Below are positions 36,441-50,600 of a stretch of DNA of 64,000 bases, in pieces (the first letter of the stretch is position 1; the number at the start of each line of letters is the position of its first letter). The notes under the pieces were generated by a model that searched no databases, was not told the DNA's origin, and worked only from the letters and a program-made list of their open reading frames with translations. The stretch covers positions 25,351,916 through 25,415,915 of the forward strand of contig CM057148.1 of the NCBI GenBank assembly GCA_029964075.1, in the 5' to 3' direction. The stretch is from Patiria pectinifera (Eukaryota > Echinodermata > Asteroidea > Valvatida > Asterinidae). The position numbers were made by a program, and so were the translations under genes.

Positions 36441-38440
36441 TTGTTAATGCAGTGCCAAAAAAAGCGCAATAAGTCCAGGAACTACGCAATGATTGAGTAC
36501 CAACTTGACGGAATATAGTTCTCATGTGGTTTTTGTTAACGAAAATAATCTAAAAAAACGTCGAAAAAGTCTGATAGACCTTTAATATAAAACGGTTGCT
36601 TAATGTGTTTTTTTTCCAGCCCAAGTTTAACGTGATGTTTAAAATTCTCGGCATCTTATACTTTTTCTAGATATCAGACAGCTGTTGGGATTTTGAGCTC
36701 AAACTGAACGTGGCAAATTTAATACAGATAGAAATGTCCTTGCTAAACAGGAAAACAGTCGCCTCGACGATCGTAGGTATTGCCGATGTTTACGCGACTG
36801 TTGTGTGTGCCCCACGAATGTCGGAAAGTTGAACGACTGACTTCTGCTTTACCTCGACGTTTGCGAAACCTCATGCAGTTTCCATAAAGGAAACAGTGTC
36901 AATTTAAAAGTTCTTGGTACCGAGGAAGCGAAAAAAAGTGGTAAACCATCCACTGTATAATCTACCACAGTGCAACTTGCCCAGCGGAACTGAACTTCGA
37001 TGCCGACCGGGAACCCAACGGATACAACCAGGTTAATAATAGCCGAGGCTCGAGAATTTCAAGGAAAGCCCGTTATTCGCGGTGATTGCAGATTTTCCAA
37101 CGAATCGGTACACCATCCGGTTCGTTATTTAAAGCACACGCAATCCCAATGCTTTTTCCAAACCTCTTTAGCGGGCCACACGCAACAAAGTCCATCGTAG
37201 GAATCAATAGTCTATCCGGACACGAAGCAAACATCGGTAAAATTGTTTTTTACTTTGAGTTGAGCTTATTCCACTTCTTTTTCAACATGGCAGATTCAGG
37301 CATGCTAAAGCCTGGCCTGTTTATGCGATTTGGGCTTAAAAATAATTAATGATATTTTGTTCTGTTGTCAGTTTGTCTAAGCCCAGTCGTTCCTTTAATT
37401 TTGAGAAATAGCTTTTTGGTTTTGTCATAGGCGGTTGTGAACCAGCTAGATTTGGTGGTGGGGGAGGGAAGGGGGAAGGTGTCAAACCAATTTGTGAGGA
37501 ATTATGGGATATCTTTCCATAGCTCCCGTATTAATTCATATATGTGCCCTCTGTTTTAATACACAACAGACTCGCGCTGACAGAAGGGAAATTAAATAAC
37601 TCTCCCGCAAAGGCTGCATAATGAGCAGTTTAATCAAGTTGAAGAGCACCATTTTTTATACAATAGAATACATATGAATAATCACTTCTGATTAATGGAT
37701 TGTATCGCGCAGTGCATTGTAACCACGCAGGGGACTTGTACCGATTCGCGATTGGGGTATAATATAAGACATTCACCACGAAAAACTTTTATAGTTTTCC
37801 AAGACAATTTCAATTACCAACCTGAATACAAAATGTTCACCATTTTCCCGTCAGATTCAAATTTGTTTGGTCATAAATGATGCCTTACATCCAGAATCAC
37901 ATCTTCATTTAAAAAAGAAAGAAAAAGACGTTCCCTTATGGGGTGGGGGACATTAGGCAAGGATGAACTTGTTGGGATGGTTGGGGTGTCGCCTGGGGAG
38001 AAAAATCCAAATAAGCTATATAAAAAAACACCCCATACCATTGACTATTAAGAGATGATTCTAGACACCTCGGGTGACAAGTTTGGGCGATATTCGTCAT
38101 AGATACATGTATAATATTCATGCATAATATGCTAATTTGGATATTATGTATTCTGATTTACATTATCATCGTAGGAATGGCTTCCATGAATTTGTTGACC
38201 CTAAAAACATGGATTTAGACACAATTGGACAAGTCCTGCGGAGAAAATAGATAGATGTTAGAGAGATAAGCGGAGATATCGCGGTAAATACTGTGATGAA
38301 TCATCAACTATACGTTTTATACATCAACATGAACTGTGTAGTGACATTTCTTAGTGCTATGTCACCCATGCTAGAATATCAGAATCCAATTGGCCAGCAC
38401 TGTTAGTGGGCGTGGCTTAAGTCATCTACTGAGCAATACT
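36441..38440. other. intergenic stretch with no recognised feature
   Basis: Lies between the TOP3B side and the receptor gene. Both strands were read. There is no ORF with family features, no tRNA, and no long repeat shared with other parts of the window. Confidence 0.5.
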
Positions 38441-38442
38441 GA

Positions 38443-38588
38443 ATACGCTCAGGCAGTGAATATTGAGCCTTATATTTCCTCCTCGTTCTGCCTCAACAGC
38501 ATTTGTATCACTAGCCCTGAAGGTGATGTGATGGTAGAAGCCTGGTAGACCAACTCCATACAAATATGATGAACGGATAAACAACAAA
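38443..38588 (+). promoter_or_regulatory. duplicated 5' flank of receptor gene 1
   Basis: Nearly identical to 59944-60091 upstream of receptor gene 2, from about tgaatattgagccttatatt to the ATG. An upstream ATGATGAACGGATAA, a short upstream ORF, precedes the start codon in both copies. No TATA box is clear. The promoter or 5' UTR role is inferred. Confidence 0.45.
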
Positions 38589-38664
38589 ATGAGCAAAATA
38601 CACCGTCAGATCTCTCTGACACAAACCTGTTTTTGCTTACTTCTCGTCACCGGATTAAGACTTG
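38589..38664 (+). CDS. receptor gene 1, exon 1 (signal peptide)
   Basis: MSKIHRQISLTQTCFCLLLV then TGLRL: a basic start, hydrophobic core and likely cleavage near residue 25. Donor GTAAGT after CTTG, phase 1. The matching exon of copy 2 differs by two residues. Confidence 0.88.
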
Positions 38665-41600
38665 GTAAGTCCCAATTTCTGCTAGATCTTTGTGAGTACT
38701 ACATGATTCCATAGCTAATTCGGGGACTGTTTGAGACCAGTATAGCCATATACGACACCAAGTATAAGTACTTTTTATTGCTACTACAAAGAAGAAACAA
38801 TTACAGTCAAGTGTCTTGCCAAAGGACACTAAAACTTTGATTCCCTGGCTGGATTGGAACTGACATTACATATCAGAGTACATGAGTTTGACCAAAAACA
38901 ACATCGCATAACATGAACGCTATAGGGTACGATAACGACTTCAATGTTGGTACTGTTTTTAGGAACAGCTTGTCAAGCTGGATGGATGCTGTTTTATGTA
39001 ACTGGGATGTGCTATAAGTTTGTGTCTTCTCCACTGAGTTGGGATGACGCTGAACGCGCATGCGTAGCGGAACAGGCACATCTTGTAAGCATCCACAGTG
39101 CAGAAGAGAACGGCTTTGTGCATTTGGCAGGTGAGTTGTTCCTTGACCTTTACATTTCTTTCTTTTTTTCTCCGAAAATGTGTTTGACATTGTGTACGTT
39201 TTTTTTTTTTAACTATCACTAACTCGGAACAGGAGGCCTATCAGACAAGTCGAAACACTGACTCATTTCACTATGAGCTGAGATTGTTACATTCTAAAAA
39301 GTACTGGGTCAGACTCGAGTTGACCAGGAATCGGGGTTCTATTTGGTCTGACACTTTTCAGGGTCCAAATTGGCACTTTTCAGGGTCCAAATTGACACTT
39401 ATCAGTGTCCAAATTGACAGTTTTTAGGGTCCAAAGTGACACTCTTCAGGGTCCAAATTGACACTTCACCTGGTCCAAATGGGACTTTTAAGCTTCATAA
39501 TTCATGACACTTCTCTGACTCGTTTCTGGTCAAATTTGACCCGGAAATCCATGCAAAAGTGTCGTTTTGACAAGGACAAGTATCAATTTTGACCCTGGAG
39601 AGTGTCAGGCTTTATACACTGTAAAAACTGGAGTGTTAAATTTACACCATTGTATCTATATAGGACCATCCGGTGTTAAATTTTACTGGTGTTGTCCTAT
39701 ATAGATACCAAATGGTGTTACATTTACACTACAGTTTTTGCAGTGTAGAACCTGGAGGGATACACCAATATCAGCTGTGACAATAATTGCTTAGGCCCAT
39801 AGCTTGAAATTCAGGACAAAGGAGGAACAATTACTCATTCTTTGGATTCTTAAGACAGAAGGGACTCGCTTCTTAGGTTTTTTTTTTTATACTTTTCATT
39901 TAGAAAGCAGTATTTTTCACGAGATCTGCTCCAAAAAATGTGCCTACAAGGAAGGCAAAAATCTCAAAACCTTTCAAAAAAATTGTAAAGTTTGTTCGGG
40001 TATTTTGGGAGCAGGTCTCGTGATATGCAATGCATAAACGGTGTATTATTGTTATTATTGTTATTGATGGAATGATTACGTCATCAGTTTCTGGTGCCAT
40101 TCAGTGCCTTGCGCACAGGTGCATAATGACATTGATAATAGTATGACCCGTATAGTGTCCTGTTCACCAAGAGTACAGTAGCTTTGTTGTAAATTCAATT
40201 CAATTTTCAATTCAATTCACTTTATTTTCCACATAAAAAGACGATCAGAGTTACATGTAAATGTATACAAAATATGTGGATGGGGATCCCTAAAAAGCAA
40301 TGCTTGTCGAGTAGAGATCCCCAGTTACAATCATACAAAAATATTACAAGTTACACACACAAACTAAACATAAGGACATAACACCAGACATGAATATATT
40401 CGAAAAACATGCAGCTGCAACCCCGTGAAAAAAAGAAAGAAAAAAAAAGAAAAGCAATTAAGTACTTAAATATTTTTCCAATAATTTATTTTTGTATTTG
40501 TGCTTAAAGAGCGAGAGACTGGAGATATTTTTTAGGGAAAAATCAACCGAGCTCCACAGCTTGGGACCCTCATGCTTAACAGTTGCCCTAGAGATTGCAG
40601 TACGTGCGTAAGACCGATGAAATTCATTGAACTGTCTTGTAAAATTAAGGTGCGTATCATAATTTTTTGAAAACATAGAACAAATCGAATTGGGTAAACT
40701 GTTAGTGTTAAGTTGATGCATGAGGGAACCCAGCTGAAGAGAGTAAATGTCATGAACTTTAAGAGTATTGCAATTATAAAAAAGTGGATTACTATGCTCA
40801 TGAAAGTCAACGTTGTTAATGATACGTAATACTTTTTTCTGTAATTTGAGGATTCTATTAATTTGACCAGTACCACTATTGCCCCATGCAAGTATTCCAT
40901 ATGTAATATAAGGTAAAATAAGGGTATTATACAACATTATTAAGATATCCTGGGGAAAAGTACATTTTAGCTTGGATATAATACCTATGTTTCTAGAAAT
41001 AACAGCAGAAATGTGATTAATATGTTTGTTCCAAGAAAGAGTGTCATCAATATACAAACCTAGGAACTTTAAACAATCCGTTTTCATAATATTAGTATCA
41101 TCAATACGGATTGGAAACGGCTGAAAGTACTTCCTATTACTGAATAACATATAGTTAGTTTTTTAATATTAAGAGACAACTTGTTTGCTTTGATCCAGGC
41201 AGATACTTTTTTCAACTCATAATTAGTCATATCAAAAAGTACATTTACATCATTGTGGCTATAGAATAAATTACTGTCATCAGCAAAAAGAGTAAAAGAA
41301 AATACATCTGAGGATTTATCAAAATCATTACTGTATATATAAAATAAGAGGGGACCCAAGATAGAACCCTGTGGGACTCCACAAGATATTTCACAATAAG
41401 TAGACTGGGTTCCACTGATAGATACAAATTGCTGACGGTTAGAAAGATAACTCCTGAACCAGTCCAAGGCAACTCCTCTGATTCCATAATGTTCCAGTTT
41501 AGATAAAAGGATGTCATGATCAACCGTGTCGAAAGCCTTGGACAAGTCCAGGAAGATACCAATTATAGCGAAGGATGCATCTAAACCAGTTGTTATTTTG

Positions 41601-44600
41601 TCAATTAATTTAATAATAGCATGTGTAGTGGAATGTTGTGCTCGAAAACCATATTGATTATCCGAAATTATACAGTGTTTGTCAAAGAATTATATGGTAC
41701 GTTTATAAACAACACGTTCTATAATCTTAGAAAATTGAAATTGGTCGATAATTACTTGTCATTGTGGGATTGCCACTTTTAAAAATGGGAGTGATTCTAG
41801 CAATCTTCATTTTCTCAGGCACAACACCTGTTGAAATAGAAAAGTTGATAATGAAGGTCAGAGGACAGGAGATTGCCAGAATCACTTGTTTAATCAATGT
41901 ACTGCTAATTAGATCAAAACCGGCACTTGTTTTGTTGGGTAAATTTCTTACAATATCAACTATTTCTTCTTCTGTAACAGGAGATAAAAAAATAGAGTTA
42001 GAGTTTGGATTTGATAAGTAATCAGTAAAGTTCAGGCCACTAGAATTAATTACACTAGAAAGGTTTTTCCCGATATTTATGAAGTAATTGTTAAAGTGGT
42101 CGGCAATAAACTGAGGATTATTGACGTTAGCACCATCAATATGAATGGTATTTATTTTGGATTGCTGCTTATTATGAATTACACTATTGATAATTTTCCA
42201 TGTGTTTTTAATATTACCTTTAACTTTTTGAAACTGTTTATTATAATAGTTGTGCTTAGCATTACGAAGAACGTTAGTGAGTATGTTCTTATAGCGTACG
42301 TACCTGGAACGATTAAAATTGGAGGGACTGGCAATGTATCTACGATAAAGCTTATTCTTGTGGCAAATTGATTTGCATAAACTGACAGTGATCCATGGGC
42401 ACTTAGGAGGTAATTTAGATGATTTAGATTTATACGGTTTAGAAGTTATATGTTTGTCTAAACCACCATTAAAAATATCTATAAAATTGTTGAAGGCTGA
42501 ATTCGCTTCCCTGGCATTTAAAACTAAACTCCAATCACATGAGGAAAGTTCATGTTTAAAGTTAGCGAGATTTTCACTTGAATAATCACGAGTCGTTATA
42601 TGCTGGGGGTTAAAGCGTTTTAGTTTAAATGGAAAAGATGTAAATATTGGAAAATGATCAGACAAATCAGTGGTAATAATTCCAGATTTTGGTTGGGGTA
42701 AGATGTTTGAAAAGATGTTGTCAATGAGTGTGGCAGATGTGGTTGTTACCCTAGTGGGTTTGTGGATTAATGGTAAGTTAGAAGAAGAGTAAATTATATC
42801 CAGAAATTCTTGCGGCTGTCTACTATTGTCTGAACTAAGTAAATTTAAATTAAAGTCACCGGTAATAAAACATTGTTTATTTGCATTAGTAAGTTGGTTA
42901 AATAAGGTTTGAGAACATGTTCAGAAATTTTCAGCGTTGGCATTCGGGGCTTTGTAAACAACTCCGATAATTATGTTCTTGGTATTGCATGGAGTAATAA
43001 TCTCAGCAAATATACATTCAAAAGAATCATTACCTATATCATTAAAATCCGATCTGGGAATATAGTGTAAATCTGTGGATAAGTACATTGCGACCCCACC
43101 ACCAATCCTAGCGTCTCTGTTTTTGCATATTAACGTATAACCAGGTATATTACATTGATTCATACATGATCTTTCGTTTAACCAGGTTTCAGTCAATCCA
43201 ATAACAGAAAAGTTATGATTTAAGGGATGGAGAAAAGTCTTAAGTTGATCAATGTGTTTAGTTAAACTTCGAATATTTAGATGCAAAAGTGAGAAATTAT
43301 CTGTAGGGTCATGATTAAAATGACTAATAAAATTATCAAGTGAATAATAGCACGAATTTCTGATAATAGGGTTGTCCAGATCTTCATCGATTGGTAATTC
43401 AAGTGAATCAAGATCAAGGTCGATCAAGGTCTCGAAGCTCATTGAATAATTTGTACTTGAATTCAAGTCAGTGATCACTGAATCAAATTCATGAGAATCA
43501 AGCCAATTGAATGGGAGGGCAGTGCTGAGACACTGGGGACAAAACCAGTTTCCATCATCCTGGGCTAAATTAAAGTGATCAATAAGATCGAGACTAGTAC
43601 ATTTCAGGTGAGTCCAAAGAGTACAACAATCACAATAAATACTATTTTGGTTGTTTTTCACGGGGTTACAGCAAACACTACAGGGAAATTTAACAGGCAT
43701 AATACAACAAACAACAATTAAACTTAATAACAAAATACAAGGACCAACATACAACGTGGACTAATGAAGTCCGAGGGCAATGAAGATAAGATGTCAATAA
43801 GTTAGGGAGTTGATTACAACCACAATGCTCCAATGAATCCAAGTTAAGGTTGGCGTGTCCTCGCCCTTGAGGAAGAAAAAGAAAGAAAGAAAAAAAAAAA
43901 GGGAAAAAAAAAGGGGGGTGGCAACACCCCACAAATACATCAATCACCAAATTGTACTGACAATCTCTCAGTACCGTATATTAGTTGAATGAGACCGCAC
44001 AAAAGGAGAAAAGAAAAAGAAAAAAAAAAAATTAAAAATGCTACTACCAGCTAAATCTCTCGCGCGGCATCCCACAACATAACATGATGCCAGAAGGACA
44101 CGAACTCGACCAATAACATAAAAACTCCACAAGCATGGACACACCAACCTTAAATTACACCAACCATTGAACAATTGTAAATAACAATAATAATAGTAAT
44201 ATAATTTACATTGTCTAAGTGATGATTCCTACCATATTAGTCAGTCCTAGTGGGGCTGGAGCTGGAGATGGGCAGAGGAGGGTAATATTTCTGACCACTG
44301 ATGTACAGGTCGCCGTTACGAAAAACTGGCTTCTGGCCCGCCTTGTAAATTGACAGTTTGATGGAAATGTATTGCGAGATTTTTTTTTACCGAGCAGAAA
44401 ACTCCATACACGTCCAGGTATAAAACCCTGGAGAGTGACTGTTTAACTTCCTGGTGTTTTCATGAGCATGTCAAACTGCACCCTTGTTGCACTAATAAGA
44501 TTAAGACATAGCTTTGATTTCCCTCAAACAGTGGACTGTGTTCACTGAGGCCTGTCAAACTATACAACGTATTAAAACTTTTGAGACATCACATAATTCT

Positions 44601-47600
44601 GAATCCTTTACATAATTTTCCAGGAAATTCACGTGGTGGATGGATTGGGCTGAATGATAAGAAAAAAGAAGGAACATTTGTCTGGGTCGACGGGACGGAG
44701 AAGGTTCGTTATAATTACGGTAATGAATACCGATGACGGTCTAGTACAACATTGAAACATCCTTATGTAAAATTGCAACTCATTCAGTTACACATTTGGC
44801 ACCAAAAGAGTTCATTTTAGTGAAATTTACCATGTAGCTTTCTAATTTGTTCTAGTTTTGGGAAATTTGTCTAGAACAACATTTTGTTTTCTAATTCAAT
44901 TAAATCCTTCGGTCGTTCTATTTCGTCAGCGATTGACTGATACCTAACGATCAGACGTCCCACGCCTACAATTTCTTTGAAATGCTTAAAATTATGAAGT
45001 ACATTGTCGTCAAATCTTCCTTCGGCATTTTTTTTTGGAAGAATTATAATCAATAACTAAATGTCGATGGTTTTTGTTTTCAATGTGTTATTGAAAGTTA
45101 ATAACTATTATATCGCTGAATTGCAAAGGTGTTTATTTGTACTTTTTTTGACACTAACTCAGAATTACGCCGACTGGCATGTAACAGAGCCCAATGATGC
45201 TTTCAATAACGAGGACTGCACTCATACTGGGGGAGGTGGAAGGTGGAATGATTTGATCTGTACAAGAGCACTGAATTATTGCTGCAACAGAGGTGAGTAT
45301 GAAATCAGACTTGAATCAAAACTGACTTAGCAGTCCTTTTATTAGCAGGTCAATTATTGCGATAGCATAACTTTGCTGGGTACGCATGCTGAATTAAGAG
45401 GAAGAGGAACATTATTAGAAATGTAAACGAGAAATCTCAAAAGCTGTTATGCTGTTACCCGTATGCGTTCATGCATGAGGCCGGACTCCAGCCTAACTCT
45501 CAATGATACGGTTAACTTGCACCATCAGAAAAAAAAATGCATGCAATAAAGTCTGATGTTGAAGGGAAAGCTGTAACGCTCTGTCGAATTGTATGTACCT
45601 CAGATAATGGCTGTCTACGTGAGAGGTCTAGTGACGGACTCACCTGGCCTTTTGCAAGAGCGGGTTCCACAGCAGAATCTGTTGAGAGATGTCCACTGAA
45701 CACGATGAATGGTACGTAATTCTGAAGCAAAACAAAACAAAGTTTAGGTTGAGTTGATGCCGTTGAAAATAGTAAAAACAGGCCTGGGAAACTTCAGGAA
45801 CGATTACATGTGCACACCCTTGCATAGAGCGCCCTCACTCAGGAAACGTCGTTCTTCCTCTGTAATATTGCATATTCATTGATACATATTTCTAATAACC
45901 CAAAAGCCTTCTTCACTCCTCCTTGAGAGAGCTATTTGCAGAGAATCTAACTCAGAGCAAAATGACACTTCCACTCAGCGATGAATTTAGTTCGTCGAGA
46001 AATTATAGTGTTTTTTTTATGAGCAATGGTTCCAAGATTCTTTCTGGGAAAACTTTAATTCAGCGGGGTCAGAGACAACCTAGTTCAATGGAAACTCAAA
46101 CCCCGTGATGCTTCAGGCGGGATTCGAACCAAGAGCGAAACAAGTAGAGGCAGAAAGACTCACGTTTGTTAATTGATACTTTCCCTTCCAGCTGGACAAG
46201 CTTTGGCCGTTAGGAATTGCTCAACTTCCATATCTCCGGAATGGGAAGACTATAAAGCGCGCAGCTGTGGTGACGTCATCAATGATGTCACACTGGATGA
46301 AGTTGAAGAGGTATTTGTACATACACATTTACTATGACGATTTAGCGTACAAAATGAAACCATGATAAGAATTTCACTATTTTCCTCTCTCTTGGATCTT
46401 TTCTTTGTTCGTAGGTCCAAGTTGGTGTTGGTAATGTGATTGAGGTTGCGGAATTTCTTGCTAATCAAACAACGAATATTCCCAGTGACACAGACAGCTT
46501 TGAAGCCATTTCCACAATTTTAATGAATGTTGTTGGCGTTGGATCGGGAGAGTTAGAGGTAAACGAGGAATTTAGTCGAATTTTTAAAATAATATCACGA
46601 ATGACTTAGTTGCAATTGAGGTTGTATTTTCATCATAACTGAAATGAAAACTGTGTTTCTTTGTGTTTTCCGACATAAGGCCTGTAAGACACTCTAAAGG
46701 TCCCCAGTCTGATCTGACTCGATATTTGAGTTCTATTTGATCCGATAATTTTCCTAATCAAAAGAATACTTTACTAGGTCAAAAAAAGTAAAATTTTTAA
46801 CACGATCTGCGGGTCAAGATGACCCGGAAAAAATGATTCATACAAGTTTTATTCTCACCTGCAATAGTGGCAGTATGATGATATGATCCCGAAATGAGTA
46901 GGTCCAAATAGAATTCAGAAATTGGGCCAACTCGTACCAGGGACCTGCAATAGATCGATGCATATCTGTTCACTTCCAATTGTTTCGATCATCTGTTTAA
47001 TATTCACCTTGCAAATTAAAAGCGCCATTTGTCGCAACTGTATTACCAGCTTTTTGGTTTTGGATCACTAGAGAGTCTTGTTTCCATTTTCCTCAAGGTG
47101 ACTGATATAGTTGTTGAGATTGTCCATAACGTCATCAAGGCAGACCCTACCTCTCTGAATGACGTTAACTCCTCATCAATCGTCCAGTCCGTAGAGAATC
47201 AGGTTTCCTTGACTCTGAGACAAGAAGGTAGCGTCAGTATACGTCAGGACACCATACACGTCGAGGCGGTAAGTTTGGACACAACGGAGGCCAACAGTGG
47301 ATTGGTTTTTGCCTCCATACAGTCACGTGACCAACAGGGGTCAGCACAAGAGGCCACACTCGCTGGTACCCATGTCAGAGTATTTGCAAACACCGGCGAG
47401 ATTCCTGACGATGTTGATTTGGTGGCATCTATCCAGTTACCAGAGAATGTTGTTGAGTTGCTGGAGTCCGCTGGTGAGTTAATCTTTTCATGAACGGCTT
47501 TGAGATATAGGAGCAAGATATGTCCTGAAGCAAGCTATTTTACCTCAATCACTTTTCTCCTATCAGTCATCTTCAAATCATAGATAAAGTTATATGTGGG

Positions 47601-50600
47601 AACAATAGTGAAACTACTTATTTATTTTCTATTTTATTGATCTCTCTGAGATAAAACGTTCATCAAAGGCTTTGAGCTGTAGGAGCAGGATCTATCCTTA
47701 AGCAAGCTATTTTACCTCAATCACTTGTCTCCTATCTGCCATCTTCAAATCACACATAAGGTTATAGGGGGAAAATGACAATTATTTCTGTATTTTCATT
47801 TTTTTCTGATCTCTCTGAGATATAAAGTTTCATCAAAAGCTTTGAGTTATGAGCAGGATATATGTCTTTAAGCCAGATATTTGACCTCAATCACTTGTCT
47901 CATATCTGTCATCTTCAAATCACAGATAAACTTATAGTGGGAAAAAAGTTCAAATAATATTGGGTTTTTTTATTTCCTGGTACAATGCATGGATCTCTCT
48001 TAGAAAAATCTTTCATCAAAAGCTATAGGAGCAAGATATGTCATTAAGCAAGATATTTTACCTCAATCTAATCTGCTGTCTGCTATCTGTCATCTTTAAA
48101 TCACAGATAATCTAACAGTGGGAAAAAAAGTAAAATGTTTTTATGTATTTTCTGGTGTTGATCTCTCTTAGATAACAGTGCGACGCAGGTGCAGGCTAGT
48201 TTCTTGATCTATGGTGATGACACATTGTTTCGGTCAGCTCTGCTCAGAGAGTATAATGAGGAAAATCTCTCTGAACGGAGAGTTGCAGCTCCTGTCCTCT
48301 CATTGACTGTGGAGAATGTTGAATTGGTGAATCTTACGGACCTGGTGGTGATCCAATTTAAGGTAAAACAACTCGGTGAGAGCATTGATAGCGAGTAAAA
48401 AAGTGCAGATATGAAACGGATTGAATAAAATGACGTCATGTCATATTTGTGGGGTGCTGTGGTCCAATGGTTACGGTGTTCGACTCGTGTGCCGTGGTAC
48501 ATGGGTTTGAATCCTGACCGTGGGAACATGGTGCTTGTGCTCTTGAGCAAGGCACTTTACCATTATTGCTTCGTCCTTCGGATGGGACGTAAAGCCGTAG
48601 GTCCAGTGTGTTGTGTAAGAACCCAGTATAACTTATCTCTAAGAGAAGGGGTTTGCCCCGATGTTTCTGGCAGTGGCTGCAATATGCACTGCAGCACCTT
48701 GTAAACCCTTATAAGGTGCTACTTAATCGGTCTCATTTCTCGTAAACTTCATTTACCTGTCTTTAATAATAGACGTAATTTCCAGCGCATTGAGTACTTA
48801 ATTGTTGGTAGATACGTGCGTTATATAAGACTCCGGTATTATTATTATCTTGTTCATGTTTGTGATATCAGTGAGCTGATGTCTGATGCAACATTTACAT
48901 GACGAGTTTGATTCTCTCAAGAGAATGTCTCGTATGACTCTTACAGATTCCCAACAATACCTCGGAGGAGGTTCTGAGCAACTTCCAGTGCGTCTCCTGG
49001 GATTTTGAGTCGGGAGAGAGTGGCGGTGATTGGTCGAATGCTGGCTGTCAACTCAAAGAGTTGACCAATGAAACTGCGACTTGCGAATGTAACCATGCAA
49101 CTAATTTCGCTATCATTATGGTACGTACCTTTTATTGGGGGGGGGACACATAATTGCCGCCAAAATTGTTTGTCTCAGATTGAGTCAAATGTCTTTGTAG
49201 TATGAGTATAAATTGTGTAGCTAAGATTTATGAAATTCCTACTTAACAGTTGGAATTTCTGGTCAATGTCTTGACATAGACCTATATGGCTTACGACATG
49301 TACAAAGAAGTGCAGTAACACATATATCTGTTTCTGCTAACAACTTGTAACGAAATTGCTTCTGGGTTGATAATAAGCAACTGAATAATTGTTGAAGTAA
49401 AAGCTAAACATCTTCAAATTCCAAAATTTCTTTGGATTTGCATGCAGCAGTTATGTGGTATCAATTGCATTATTACATTTGTTTCTGTAGGATGTCAGAG
49501 GTCAAAGACCTGACAAAGGTAACCCGGAAGCGAGACTAGCGCTGGACATCATCAGTCAAGTTGGCTGCGCCTTATCTATTGCTGCTCTTGTGATCACACT
49601 GATCATTCACCTTTTCATAAAGTAAGCAAACATTTGTTTGATCGTTTCTTCATGTTTGTCTTCAAAGTCAAATAAAACGGAACATTTCAATGATAATTGC
49701 GATTCCACCTGTCGATTACAGCTTGCCATAACCCCAAAATTTCACAATGTTTTTAATTGTAATACCATAGGAAACTACGTCAGGGCAAGACTCGGCAGAT
49801 CCTTCTTCAGTTCTGCTGTTCTTTGTTGGCATTGTACATCGTGTTCCTTGCTGGTGTGGATAATGCAAAGGTTAGCGTTCTTTCAATTCATTATTTGGTA
49901 TTCGCACCTGTTTTTTTTTCTTCACAATCACAAAGAAAACAAGATTGGACAGGTTCTGGTTTTTCATTTGCCAAATAAATACCTATGACAATATTCAGAT
50001 TAAAAAGGGCGTTTTGTCCAGTGAATCAAAATGTTGAAGTGCCTGGAAGTACAACATTAATTTAAAAATATTTTGAAACTATTTTTGGAAATTTTAACCC
50101 TTTGTAACGGTTGAATGCAGCAGTGTAAAACAAAGAAGGGATTTTTCAAGGAAGTGACACAAAAAATCGTGGTCTGGATATTAAAATTCATCACTATATA
50201 TGAATACAATGTAAAACAAATAATTCCTTTGAGAAAGTGACTCCAATTATCGCGATTTTAAGTATCAAAATAAATCACTTTTATAATTTTTGATAATTAT
50301 CACTGATACTCGCCAACATGATCAGGGCAATGTGTGTGTGTTTGTTGCTGCTGTACTCCACTACTTGCCTCTTTCGACTATGATGTGGATGGCCGTTGAA
50401 GCCAGGAACATATACATCGGTACGGTGAAGGTGTTTCCAGAAGACTCGCCTCGATACATGCTCAAGGCGTGCCTCATCGCCTGGGGTAAGTCTCCATCCG
50501 ATACTTTGTTTTCTTTGCTCGCTAGAAATAGCAAGGCACTTTTTTGAGATGAAATTGAGTAAAAAATAAACCAACGTTTCGGACGAAATTCGTTGGCAAC

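Noticed and set aside
44704..44720. Alternative exon 3 donor GTAATG in receptor gene 1
   Set aside because: A better-looking donor, but its use would shift exon 4 out of frame and break the WVDGT to NYxxW spacing. The weaker GTTCGT donor is kept in both copies.
47029..47097. Extended start of receptor exon 8
   Set aside because: The open frame upstream of 47098 lies in the intron. The acceptor at 47097 restores the phase from exon 7 and the family alignment.
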